Shown one piece after another: positions 8,340-17,190 of a stretch of DNA of 64,000 nt (the first letter of the stretch is position 1; the number at the start of each line of letters is the position of its first letter). Source of the stretch: Fusicatenibacter saccharivorans. Its GTDB lineage: Bacteria > Bacillota > Clostridia > Lachnospirales > Lachnospiraceae. A program made the position numbers and the translations under genes. The stretch spans positions 62,001-126,000 of the forward strand of contig NZ_JADNOP010000012.1 in assembly GCF_015557635.1 (NCBI RefSeq), written 5' to 3'. The notes under the pieces were generated by a model that was not told the DNA's origin, did no database searches, and was given only the letters and a program-made list of their open reading frames with translations.

Positions 8340-8501
8340 TTGTCTCACATTCTGCACTTTTCTGGTACTTTCAGACACTTTTTTCAACCTAAATACTACC
8401 AATGCACACCCTTACATAATCCCCCTGTTTTGAACACATCCCTGCCCGTGCGGTCATTATTTGTCTCATTTTCTGCACTTTTCTGGTACTTACGAACACT
8501 T
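8340..8501 (-). promoter_or_regulatory. Two ~40-bp direct repeats upstream of metK
   Basis: Positions 8341-8380 and 8462-8501 match in about 34 of 40 bases. Each contains, on the minus strand, GTGCA-N5-TGAGACAA (8340-8357 and 8461-8478). The same motif occurs at the XRE control region (22376-22393). The repeats lie 85-245 bp upstream of the metK start, and the distal one runs into the sortase stop. They are candidate operator sites for the element's regulator. Confidence 0.6.
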
Positions 8502-9305
8502 CTGACTCCACACTGCCCCGGAAACCGGCACCGCCAGGACGATGTTCCTGGCACCGCTCCATTCATATGAACACGTGACGAGCGTCAAAACCTTATCGTA
8601 TATACACTTCAGGTAATCATCCCCGGTTTCGAACACTTCCCTCTGCTTAGCTGCTTTTAAATATTCCTGCACTGCCTCCGCATCTGCGAGTTTCTGCTGG
8701 AATGGGAACAAATTCCTGTCTGCTTTCAGCACCGTGACAATTCGGTATTCCTGAATGCTATCCTCTGTCTGAAGATAAGCAAAGGGATGCTCCTGATAGT
8801 ACGTTTCATCTGCATATAAGTCCAGATTTCCGAACATTGCCCCACTGTTCATGTTGTGACCGTAAATGATAAGGTTCCGACTTTCAGACACTTTACAGTC
8901 TGCCTGTAAAAACAGGCTTCCGTTGATGTCATATTCCTTTTTGTAATTCCGTTTCAGGTAAAACTCCTCATTCTCCTGTTCGGACTGAAGCACCGGGTAA
9001 TCAATCCCGGTATCCGGTATTGTCAGCCATCCCTGCACATCCGGGTATTGTTCCCGAAGAGAAACAAGGTCTACCGCAGCCACCGGGCATTTTCTTCCAG
9101 CTGGTTGGTCTTTCTTTTCAGAGCCTGAGGCTCCCGGAGCTTCCGGCTCCGGGAAATTCCCTTTCAGCTCTGCCACCAGCTTTTTGTTCTCCATTGGAAG
9201 ATATACCATGTGGTAAATCAGAAACCCGGCACTTGTCAGCGTCACTGCAAGGCAGATGATCTTGAAAAACCTCTGTAAGATTCCTGTCTTTGGTTTTTTC
9301 TTCAT
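8490..9305 (-). CDS. srtB: Class B sortase
   Basis: 271 residues. One N-terminal membrane anchor (residues ~14-32), a linker, then the sortase domain with the catalytic His in IIYGHNMNSGAMFG, the Cys in LTLVTCSYE and the Arg in WSGARNIVLAV. The class B form is supported by the DINGSLFLQAD and FGNLDLYAD segments. The likely substrate is the adjacent giant surface protein, whose C-terminus carries NPKTGD, a motif of the NPxTG type used by class B enzymes. The start overlaps the end of the cyclotransferase-like gene. Confidence 0.92.
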   Translation of the reverse strand: MKKKPKTGILQRFFKIICLAVTLTSAGFLIYHMVYLPMENKKLVAELKGNFPEPEAPGASGSEKKDQPAGRKCPVAAVDLVSLREQYPDVQGWLTIPDTGIDYPVLQSEQENEEFYLKRNYKKEYDINGSLFLQADCKVSESRNLIIYGHNMNSGAMFGNLDLYADETYYQEHPFAYLQTEDSIQEYRIVTVLKADRNLFPFQQKLADAEAVQEYLKAAKQREVFETGDDYLKCIYDKVLTLVTCSYEWSGARNIVLAVPVSGAVWSQKCS

Positions 9306-9799
9306 CGTTCCTGTCCGGCTTTTCTCTGCTTCTTTGGCTGACTCTTCTGCGTCTTTCCCGGCACAGGCGGTTTCCTTGCTGCTTTCAGGATCGGCTCTGT
9401 CGGGATTTGGTTCTGTCTGCAGCCCTTTAAGATCCCAGTCAGGTACGACCGTCCGGGCGGATTAAAGTTCTGCATGTAATCTTTTGTCATGATATAGACA
9501 ATGGCTTTGATCTCTCTTCCATCTTTGTTCTTGACAGTGATCTCCTGCTTGTCGTAAAAATCAGGATAGCCTTCATAAAGATCCAGGCTCTTTTCACAGT
9601 CCCCGGTCAGTGACCAGAGGACGCCGTCCACATGGCTTCCCTCTTCCGGGAAGATGGTGGCAAGGCCGCTTCCTGCGGCTGCAAAGGTCAGCCGATACCC
9701 CTCCAGGCGGACGATTTCTACCACCTCCGCCTTTGGGCACCGATATGCCATCTGGTCCAGATCCATGTTGCTTCCATACGCAAAATATAATTGTTTCAG
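9302..9799 (-). CDS. Gamma-glutamylcyclotransferase-like (AIG2/GGCT) protein
   Basis: The fold signature YFAYGSNMDLDQM opens the protein, with VDGVLWSLTGD and LDLYEGYP further on. These match the AIG2/GGCT family, whose members cyclise gamma-glutamyl amines to 5-oxoproline. The last ~40 residues are basic (KTQKSQPKKQRKAGQER). There is no AUG near the family start. A CTG at 9799, just after the adhesin stop and behind AAGGGGGC, gives the expected (M)KQLYFAYGSN; a GTG at 9841 is the alternative. Position between the adhesin and sortase, with an amidoligase upstream, suggests a shared modification pathway (inference). Confidence 0.8.
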   Translation of the reverse strand: MKQLYFAYGSNMDLDQMAYRCPKAEVVEIVRLEGYRLTFAAAGSGLATIFPEEGSHVDGVLWSLTGDCEKSLDLYEGYPDFYDKQEITVKNKDGREIKAIVYIMTKDYMQNFNPPGRSYLTGILKGCRQNQIPTEPILKAARKPPVPGKTQKSQPKKQRKAGQER

Positions 9800-9800
9800 C

Positions 9801-12800
9801 CTATCTGCCCCCTTTTTTCTTCTTTCTTCTGGATGCCACACCCATGCCGATCAGACCGCCTGCGGAAAGAATCAGGCACAGGGCCGGAATCCAGAGGTTG
9901 GTGTCATCGCCTGTTTTCGGGTTGCTTACAAACGGGGTATCCTCCGGCAGCTTCTCGTTCGTCACTTTCTGGATGACTTCGATCACTGGAGTTTTGTCAT
10001 CTACATAGGTAAATGTCACCTCATGTTTGGTCTCATCCAGCTGATAGCCCTCCGGTGCTTTGGTCTCAACCAGATAATAGGTGGCTGCCTTATCAAATTT
10101 GCCGTCCTTATAAGTTCCGATTGCAAGCAGTCCGCTGGTTGCATGGCCGTTTTCATCAGTGGTCAGGGTTTCTACCACTTTGCCATCCGCATCCCTCAGT
10201 TCAAATTCTGCATCTTTCAGTGCTGCTCCGGTATCCTTATCTGTTTTCTCAATGATCAGACGTCCCTTTGCGGTGTCATCTTTCATGGCTACCTTCTGGA
10301 TCTCTGCGGTATCTGCCACCTCGAAGGTGATCTCCTCTGCAACGACATAACCGTTTGGAGCCTGCTCTTCTTTCAGGGTGTATTTACCAATCGGAAGTTT
10401 TTCGATATAATGCGGCTCTTTACCGGAAGTCCAGGTTTCTACGATGTTGCCATTTTCATCTGTGATGGTCAGTTTGGCTCCTTCGATCTCATTATCTCCG
10501 GTAATATCCGTTTTGCTGATCTTCACTTTGGTCACGTCATCTTCCATTACCTGTTTCTGGATCTCCGCAGTATTCTCTACGGTGAATGTGATGCTTTCCG
10601 CAGTGGCATATCCATCGGCCGGCTTGTTTTCTGTCAGGGTGTAAGATTTTCCTACAACCAGTTCTTTGATGATGTGCGGCTCCTTGGTGGATGTCCATTC
10701 CTCAACAACAGCCCCGTTTTCATCCGTCAGCTGTAATCTGGCTCCCGGCAGTTCCTCGCCCGTGGTCAGATCGGTTTTGGAAAGCTCCACGGTTGTCGGC
10801 TCATCTTCAAATACAAATTCATAGGATGCTTCTACTTCTTTATCCCCCTGGTACTCAAAAACAAATTCCTGCTCTTCTCCGGTGGTGACAAATCCATCCG
10901 GTGCATACAGCTCCTTCACATAATAGGTTCCGTCGATCGGCAGGTCTGCAATAAAGGAAATCTTTCCATCTGCATCTGTTGTTTTTAACTCGATCAGGGT
11001 ATCTGCTTCCATCAGCACCTTTCCAGATGCGGACAGGATGTCGTTTCTGGTGTACAGTCCAAAGATGCCGCCTTTTAATACACGGTCGGTATCCTTTTCT
11101 TTCTTCAGGACGTTCACTTTTACTTTCTGACGGTTGTTCTGCCAGTCCTCATCGTATACGACAACCGGGGTATCCTGGTCACGGTAGGAAAGATCTACAT
11201 ATCGTGGTTCTTCATCCAGCACATAACCATATGCTGTGCCCACCTCTTTGACATAGTATTTTCCAACCGGAAGGTCAGATACTTCTGCAACACCGTTTGC
11301 ATCAGTAGTCACGGTTGCCACCAGCTCGTCCTTAGCATAATAATCCGGGCTTACACCATCGGCTGCTTTGATATCCTCTGCAGCGTAAATCTCAAAGGTA
11401 ACGTCTGACAGGCTTCCTGTGATGTACTCAAACAGATGCTCTACAACGCCTTTGACATTGTCCAGCAGGGTGATCTTATCAAGGAATTCACCCTTCTTGT
11501 TTACGATCAGCAGGGCTTTCGGCACATCGTCTTTCATTTCCACTTTCTGTACTTTTGCGGTATCCTGAACGGTGAATTCCACATCCGTGGTCTTTAAATA
11601 ACCAAGCGGTGCAAGAGATTCACGGAGGGTATAAGTTTTTCCAACGGTCAGGTATTTGATCACATGAGGCTCATCCTTTACGGAAGTCCAGCTGTCGATC
11701 ACATTTCCATCCTTGTCCAGAACAGAAAGGGATGCCCCGTTCAGCTCTACGCCTGTGGTCAGGTCGGATTTTGTCACCTCGATGGTGGTCGGCTGGTTCT
11801 TCTTCACAGATTTCAGCTTGATGGTCGGAATGTCCTGCCCCTGATAGGTGGCATCAAATTCCAGTATCTCGTCAGAAGATACAAAACCATCCGGTGCAGA
11901 AATTTCTTTCACATAATAAGTTCCAAGCGGCAGGTCCAGGGTGAAGTGTGCCTGTCCTTTTTCATCGCTTGTGATCTCCTGTAATAAGGTATCTGCTTTC
12001 ACAATAATCTTGTCACCGGATTTGATCTCGTTCTTATTGTAAAGACCGAATGTAGCTCCAGCTACCGTGCTTCCTGTTTCTGCATCCTGTTTTTCCACGG
12101 TGATGCTTACTTTCTGGCGTTCATTGGTAAAAGTCACTTCTTCGTCTACGACTGGGGTATCCTGTCCGGCATAGGTAAAAGTTACTTCTTCGCCTTTGGC
12201 ATTCCAGGTGTAGCCCTCCGGCGTTTTTTTCTCTTCTACACGGTATTTGCCGAGCGGAAGGTTCTCTACTACGGCACTTCCGGTTTCATCGGTTGTCACC
12301 GTTGCCACCAGTGTGTCTTTGGCATATTCCAGATAACGGTTGCCGTTCTCATCTTTCTGATGGTCTGCGGTATAGATATCTTCTGCGGCATAAACCTCAA
12401 ACACGGCTCCTGCAAGGCTGGCTTCCTCATAGGTGAAATCCTTGTCAAAACCTTTGACTACTTCTCCTTCCTTGTGGATGGTCAGTCTGCCTTTTGCCGG
12501 GTGGTTCTCGAATTCCACCTCGATGATCAGGTCACCGCTGACCGGATCTTCCTGGTATGCAGTATCGCTGTCTACCTTGATTTCCACGGTATTGGCACTG
12601 TGGGTGTATCCATCCGGTGCAGTCACTTCTTCGATGCGGTAATTTCCGCAAGCAAGATTCTGTGGCAGGATCAGGTATCCGTTTTCATCGGTAAAATAAG
12701 ATTTATGTACCGTAGTGGACGGGTAAGTGGTTACCTGTTCCACATACTTTTTGTTGTCCAGATCGTATACCTTGAACTCGGTATTCGGAACCAGGACAGA

Positions 12801-15800
12801 TTTCTTTGTCTCATCGTCTTTTTTGATGATCTTTAATTTTGCTTCAAACTCTTTATCCAGAAGCACACGCCATACCTGCGGCTGATCCGGATGATTCTCT
12901 GAGATCACAACCTTAAAATCATCGACTGGCGTGAGGTTGTGCGGTGTGGTGGTCTCCCTTACAATATAGGTACCGTATGGGAGCGGAATGGAGCATGCAT
13001 ATCCGCGCTCATCTGTGAACATTTCTGTCTGTCCGTCTGCGGTCAGCACGACCGGGGTAGCGGATGCAAAATCATAGGAGCCGTCCTTATTTTTCTTCAG
13101 GCTGCTCTCCAGATATGCACTGAATCCCACACCTTTTAACAGATCGGCATCGGTCTTACCATTGTTGGCTGCTTTAATGACCTGGAACGGCTGTTTGATC
13201 ACATCTTCCAGAGAAGTTGCGGTACGTTCTACCGTCTGAACCAGATCTCCCTCGTCATTACACTCCAGATCATGTTCTTCCGGGTCTGCCAGATATCCAA
13301 CAGGCGGCGTCAATTCTTTCACGTAATACTTTCCGAGATAGAGGTCTGCGATTTCTGCATTTCCCTCGGCATCCGTAGTCAGGGTTGCAATCTGCGTTCC
13401 TGCCGGGTAAAGGACACCTGTCTGTCCATCCGGATGAACGATATCCTCACGGGCATACAGTCCGTAAACCGCACCCTCAAGGGTTGCATCTCCCTGTGCG
13501 GTCTTTCCGGTTTCGGAATCCTCTTTTACCAGTTTGATCTTCGCATTGACACGCTCGTTCTGGAACGTGTGGCTGAAAGAAACGGTTGCCTCTTTGTCTG
13601 TGGTGTACTGGAACGTAAAAGAGTACACATCCTCACTGTTTCTGGTATATCCGGCCGGTGCAGAAACCTCTTTCATGTAGTAGCTGTTAGCGATCGGCAG
13701 GTCTGCCTGATATACGGCTTTTCCGTCTGTTCCGGTCACTGCCTTCTCAATGAGGGTATCTTTTTTGACCACAACGGTTCCGTCCGCTGCTTTGATGTCG
13801 TTTCCGGCATACAGGCCATAAGTGCCGCCCGGAAGGTATTTCCTGGTTTCCTTATCCTGTTTGTATACGCTTACGCTTGCTTTTTGGCGGTCATTTTTGA
13901 ATGTCACGCTTCCCATGACCTTCTCCACATTGCTTCCGGCATAGGAAAGGGTGATTTCCTGGCTTTCGCCTGTGCATACCAGATTTTGTGGTGCCTGCAT
14001 TTCTTTTACCACATATTTTCCCAGATATAGATTATCCAGTGTGACACTTCCGTCATCCCCGGTAGTAAGTCCGGCTTTGACCAGTGCGTCTTTTTTATAA
14101 ATGACGGTTCCGTCTGCGGATACAATATCCGCTGCGGCATAAACATTGTAAACCGCACTCTTCTGTTTCTGCTCGGTATAAACAAAGGAAACACCATCAT
14201 CAGTTACCTTTGCTCCGGTCAGGACTTCTCCTAATTTATACACAGTCAGGCTTGCCATCTGCTCTGTATCGGTAACGGTTTGTTTTACAGTATCTCCGAT
14301 GACCAGTTTCACATCGTAGGCTTTGGTATCCAGCAGATATCCGTTTGGTACGGAGATCTCTTTCAGGTATACGGTATCCTGTGTTTTGGTGATCGTAACG
14401 CTGGAAGCTCCGTTGGCATCTGTGGCCGGCATCTTTGTGATCAAGTTCTTTCCATCCTTGTCACTGTAAACGCCATAAACTGCACCTGCGATGGCTTTGT
14501 TGCTCTTGCGGTCCTTCTTTACGATCTCCAGAGTTGCCTGTTTTACCCATGATACTTTAAAATCTACATATTTCTCATCGGTCACACCCTCGCCAAATAC
14601 CAGGGCAAGGTCCTGTGTCTCGCTTCCGGTTGTGATCTTATAAGCGGAATAATCTTTGATGATGCTTCCCTTCATGGTGACAGACCATTCCCCTTTGACA
14701 TCCACTGCCTGTGTCAGCGGTGCAGATAAGTAGAATTTGGTACCGCCGCAGATCTCCACGGATGCACCTGCACTGCTTGTTTTTCCCGTTGTCACATTAT
14801 GCAGTTTGACACCGGACGGCAGCTTCATGGTGATGGTCTGCAGTTCGGATGCCTTGAAGGTGATCTCTTCTGTTCTCTGGCTGTTGCCGCTGATATATGC
14901 GGTAACATTTGCATTGGAGAAACTCATGTCCACTTCCGGTATCTCCGGCTGGCTCATGCAATAATTGTAGAGTTCCATTGCCAGAGCCTGTCCGGTTGCA
15001 TTCGTACCGGAAAAAGCGTCACTACTGTTATTGGCATAAGACGCAGCCAGATGGACAATGATAAACTGTTTTCCAGCGGAAAAATCAGGATGTTTCTCTG
15101 AGAAAAATCCATTTTCGCCGGATGCTTTTGTGCCGTAGTAGCATACTTTTGCCAGTGCTTTGCTGTCACCCAGTTTGGTGATCTTATAGACACCATCCCC
15201 AGGTCCTGCCTTGGACGGCTGCACACAGTAGGCAGTTGCAGACACGTTTCCAAATTTTACGGTATATTTATAAGTTACATAGGAACCCAGACCGTAGTCT
15301 GCATAATAGTATGCAGCCCCTCTTGTCACATCTACGTCCTGTGTTGCTCTTGTACTGGTATTGACTGCGGTGAATGAAACGGTTTCCCCATCTTCCATTG
15401 CCATAAGGTCAATATCCTGTTCCCCTGCCTGCTCCAGAACATCGCTGAGTGTCAGCCCGGATTCTTTATCGGTTGTATTTTCTGTTTCGGCTTCCTCTAA
15501 TGCGGCATCAAACTCAGATTCAGAAAGTCCACCCTGAAATTCGGATTCGGTTTCTTCCGGTTCTTCTGTCTCCGCTTCCTCTGTTTCAGATTCAGCTGTC
15601 TCCGGTTCAACGATTTCTGTCTCTACAGGCTCAGTCTCAGTTTCTTCCTGCGAGGCAGCTTCCTCATCATCAGAACCGGTATCCTCTTCTGTGACTGCCT
15701 GTTCTGTCTGCGGTTCACTCTGAGCCGCTGTCACAGGCTCTTTTACGATCAGGTTTCTTCCAATCTGGTAAACCGGATGGTTCTGGTTGACTGGCTCCAC

Positions 15801-16145
15801 ATAATAAACGGCATGGTAAGTGTCTGCATGGCTGGTGCTGAAGCTCTCCCCGGCGTCATTCTCTGCTTTCTGGAATGTCACCTTGACCTTGCTTTCATCC
15901 TTGATTTCCAGATTGGTGCGGTCACTGGAAGCATCAAACTCCTGTCCGGCTTCCAGCTCCAGATCGGTGGCTTTTACCACTTCCTCTTCATCCAGCAGAT
16001 CCTTTACAGATTCATAAGCTGGCGGTTCTGCCGCTTTTGGCTCTTCTGAAGCATAAACGGTCAGTGGTGAAATGACTGTAGATAAGATGGTAACTGCGGC
16101 CATCACCCCGGAAAGGATTCGCCTGAATCGATATTTATTCTTCAT
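9801..16145 (-). CDS. Giant LPXTG-like surface adhesin with ~14 Cna-B/SpaA repeats
   Basis: 2114 residues from the ATG at 16145 (site AGAGG; an ATG ten codons upstream is weaker). The layout is: signal peptide ending near PLTVYASEE; Glu/Thr-rich acidic linker at ~150-250; a thioester-like domain with AYCVQPSKAGPGDG; then about fourteen Cna-B/SpaA modules, each ending in an E-box such as GTYYVKEISAPDGF or GKYRVEEKKTPEGY; and finally the sorting signal NPKTGDD, a hydrophobic span and RRKKKKGGR. The modules probably form internal Lys-Asn isopeptide bonds and make a stiff stalk. Anchoring is predicted to be by the nearby sortase B. It is likely used for attachment to a surface or mating partner. 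Confidence 0.93.
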   Translation of the reverse strand: MKNKYRFRRILSGVMAAVTILSTVISPLTVYASEEPKAAEPPAYESVKDLLDEEEVVKATDLELEAGQEFDASSDRTNLEIKDESKVKVTFQKAENDAGESFSTSHADTYHAVYYVEPVNQNHPVYQIGRNLIVKEPVTAAQSEPQTEQAVTEEDTGSDDEEAASQEETETEPVETEIVEPETAESETEEAETEEPEETESEFQGGLSESEFDAALEEAETENTTDKESGLTLSDVLEQAGEQDIDLMAMEDGETVSFTAVNTSTRATQDVDVTRGAAYYYADYGLGSYVTYKYTVKFGNVSATAYCVQPSKAGPGDGVYKITKLGDSKALAKVCYYGTKASGENGFFSEKHPDFSAGKQFIIVHLAASYANNSSDAFSGTNATGQALAMELYNYCMSQPEIPEVDMSFSNANVTAYISGNSQRTEEITFKASELQTITMKLPSGVKLHNVTTGKTSSAGASVEICGGTKFYLSAPLTQAVDVKGEWSVTMKGSIIKDYSAYKITTGSETQDLALVFGEGVTDEKYVDFKVSWVKQATLEIVKKDRKSNKAIAGAVYGVYSDKDGKNLITKMPATDANGASSVTITKTQDTVYLKEISVPNGYLLDTKAYDVKLVIGDTVKQTVTDTEQMASLTVYKLGEVLTGAKVTDDGVSFVYTEQKQKSAVYNVYAAADIVSADGTVIYKKDALVKAGLTTGDDGSVTLDNLYLGKYVVKEMQAPQNLVCTGESQEITLSYAGSNVEKVMGSVTFKNDRQKASVSVYKQDKETRKYLPGGTYGLYAGNDIKAADGTVVVKKDTLIEKAVTGTDGKAVYQADLPIANSYYMKEVSAPAGYTRNSEDVYSFTFQYTTDKEATVSFSHTFQNERVNAKIKLVKEDSETGKTAQGDATLEGAVYGLYAREDIVHPDGQTGVLYPAGTQIATLTTDAEGNAEIADLYLGKYYVKELTPPVGYLADPEEHDLECNDEGDLVQTVERTATSLEDVIKQPFQVIKAANNGKTDADLLKGVGFSAYLESSLKKNKDGSYDFASATPVVLTADGQTEMFTDERGYACSIPLPYGTYIVRETTTPHNLTPVDDFKVVISENHPDQPQVWRVLLDKEFEAKLKIIKKDDETKKSVLVPNTEFKVYDLDNKKYVEQVTTYPSTTVHKSYFTDENGYLILPQNLACGNYRIEEVTAPDGYTHSANTVEIKVDSDTAYQEDPVSGDLIIEVEFENHPAKGRLTIHKEGEVVKGFDKDFTYEEASLAGAVFEVYAAEDIYTADHQKDENGNRYLEYAKDTLVATVTTDETGSAVVENLPLGKYRVEEKKTPEGYTWNAKGEEVTFTYAGQDTPVVDEEVTFTNERQKVSITVEKQDAETGSTVAGATFGLYNKNEIKSGDKIIVKADTLLQEITSDEKGQAHFTLDLPLGTYYVKEISAPDGFVSSDEILEFDATYQGQDIPTIKLKSVKKNQPTTIEVTKSDLTTGVELNGASLSVLDKDGNVIDSWTSVKDEPHVIKYLTVGKTYTLRESLAPLGYLKTTDVEFTVQDTAKVQKVEMKDDVPKALLIVNKKGEFLDKITLLDNVKGVVEHLFEYITGSLSDVTFEIYAAEDIKAADGVSPDYYAKDELVATVTTDANGVAEVSDLPVGKYYVKEVGTAYGYVLDEEPRYVDLSYRDQDTPVVVYDEDWQNNRQKVKVNVLKKEKDTDRVLKGGIFGLYTRNDILSASGKVLMEADTLIELKTTDADGKISFIADLPIDGTYYVKELYAPDGFVTTGEEQEFVFEYQGDKEVEASYEFVFEDEPTTVELSKTDLTTGEELPGARLQLTDENGAVVEEWTSTKEPHIIKELVVGKSYTLTENKPADGYATAESITFTVENTAEIQKQVMEDDVTKVKISKTDITGDNEIEGAKLTITDENGNIVETWTSGKEPHYIEKLPIGKYTLKEEQAPNGYVVAEEITFEVADTAEIQKVAMKDDTAKGRLIIEKTDKDTGAALKDAEFELRDADGKVVETLTTDENGHATSGLLAIGTYKDGKFDKAATYYLVETKAPEGYQLDETKHEVTFTYVDDKTPVIEVIQKVTNEKLPEDTPFVSNPKTGDDTNLWIPALCLILSAGGLIGMGVASRRKKKKGGR

Positions 16146-16230
16146 GTTTTCTACCTCTTTCTTCTTTTTCTTCATTTTTCATAAGAACAGCCGGATGTTT
16201 CCACCCGGCCGGTCTGTTCTCGTTATTCTG

Positions 16231-17190
16231 TTATCTTGCATCTTCTGTCCGTCTTGGATTCTGCAGACAGGCATAGGTACTTTTGTCATACCGCCATGCC
16301 TTATCCCCGTCCAGATTGGCAAGTAGATGCTTCCGTACATTTTTGTATTCGTCCCCGATCAATCCGAGGCGGAGCAGAAAGGTGCGGAACGTAAATGCCG
16401 GGTTATCCCCGATCTCCGTCTTTTTTGCATGGGTACAAGATTGGTTGATCGCCTGTGCGGATATGGCAAGTGCCAGTGTGATATTCGACCGGACTTTTCC
16501 TGCATGGAGGGTGCTTTCAAAACAACGCCATTCCAGTGTTCCCTTGGAAAAAACAGCATGTAGGTTTAAGGCATAATACCTTGTCCAGTTGTAATGCTCG
16601 GAGCTTCCGTCATTTCCCTCATACCATGCCCTTTTGAATTTTTCCATCGTGATGGTGCTGTTTGGCATCCGGCGGATCTTCTCCAATACCATAGGACGGA
16701 CTTTCTGGCAATACTCATCTTCCCTTCTCGTCTGTACATTTAAGGCTTTGAACAGAATATCCTCTTTGCAGTACATGATCGTCAGTGCATTTTTCAGACT
16801 CCTTGGTGTATGATTGGATGCGTCCACATGGACATGCATGCCACAGGATGAATTGACAAAAGCACCTGCGTTTTTGACACACCGCACCACTTCCTGGAGT
16901 TTCCCCATTTCCGAATATTCCAATTTCGGGGATACCATTTCCGTGGCATAGTCGCTGTCAGCATTCAGACATCTTCCGTGAGATTTGTACTGACAACGGA
17001 TACTGGAATCATAGGAAAACTTCCAGACCTTTCCATCCGGGTCTTTCACACACCATGAGCTGTAAGAGCGGATGGAATATGGCTCTGTTCCGAACATTCT
17101 TCCAACAGCGGCAGCCGCCTTGTAACGGCTGATGCCTGTCATCTCAATCTCTGTACCGAAATACTGGTTTTTTAAGTCGATCTGCTTCAC
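16231..17190 (-). CDS. Amidoligase (Amidoligase_2 / glutamine-synthetase-like fold)
   Basis: 319 residues. The motifs YFGTEIEMTGI near the N-terminus, TEMVSPKLEY, the metal-binding CGMHVHVDA and the later LEWRCFEST match the putative amidoligase family (PF12224), whose fold is that of COOH-NH2 ligases and which is predicted to form amide bonds using ATP. The ATG overlaps the methyltransferase stop (ATGA), and the adhesin follows 86 bases downstream. Published comparative genomics, as I recall it, links such amidoligases with GGCT-like partners, and one is present here. The substrate is unknown. Confidence 0.85.
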   Translation of the reverse strand: MKQIDLKNQYFGTEIEMTGISRYKAAAAVGRMFGTEPYSIRSYSSWCVKDPDGKVWKFSYDSSIRCQYKSHGRCLNADSDYATEMVSPKLEYSEMGKLQEVVRCVKNAGAFVNSSCGMHVHVDASNHTPRSLKNALTIMYCKEDILFKALNVQTRREDEYCQKVRPMVLEKIRRMPNSTITMEKFKRAWYEGNDGSSEHYNWTRYYALNLHAVFSKGTLEWRCFESTLHAGKVRSNITLALAISAQAINQSCTHAKKTEIGDNPAFTFRTFLLRLGLIGDEYKNVRKHLLANLDGDKAWRYDKSTYACLQNPRRTEDAR

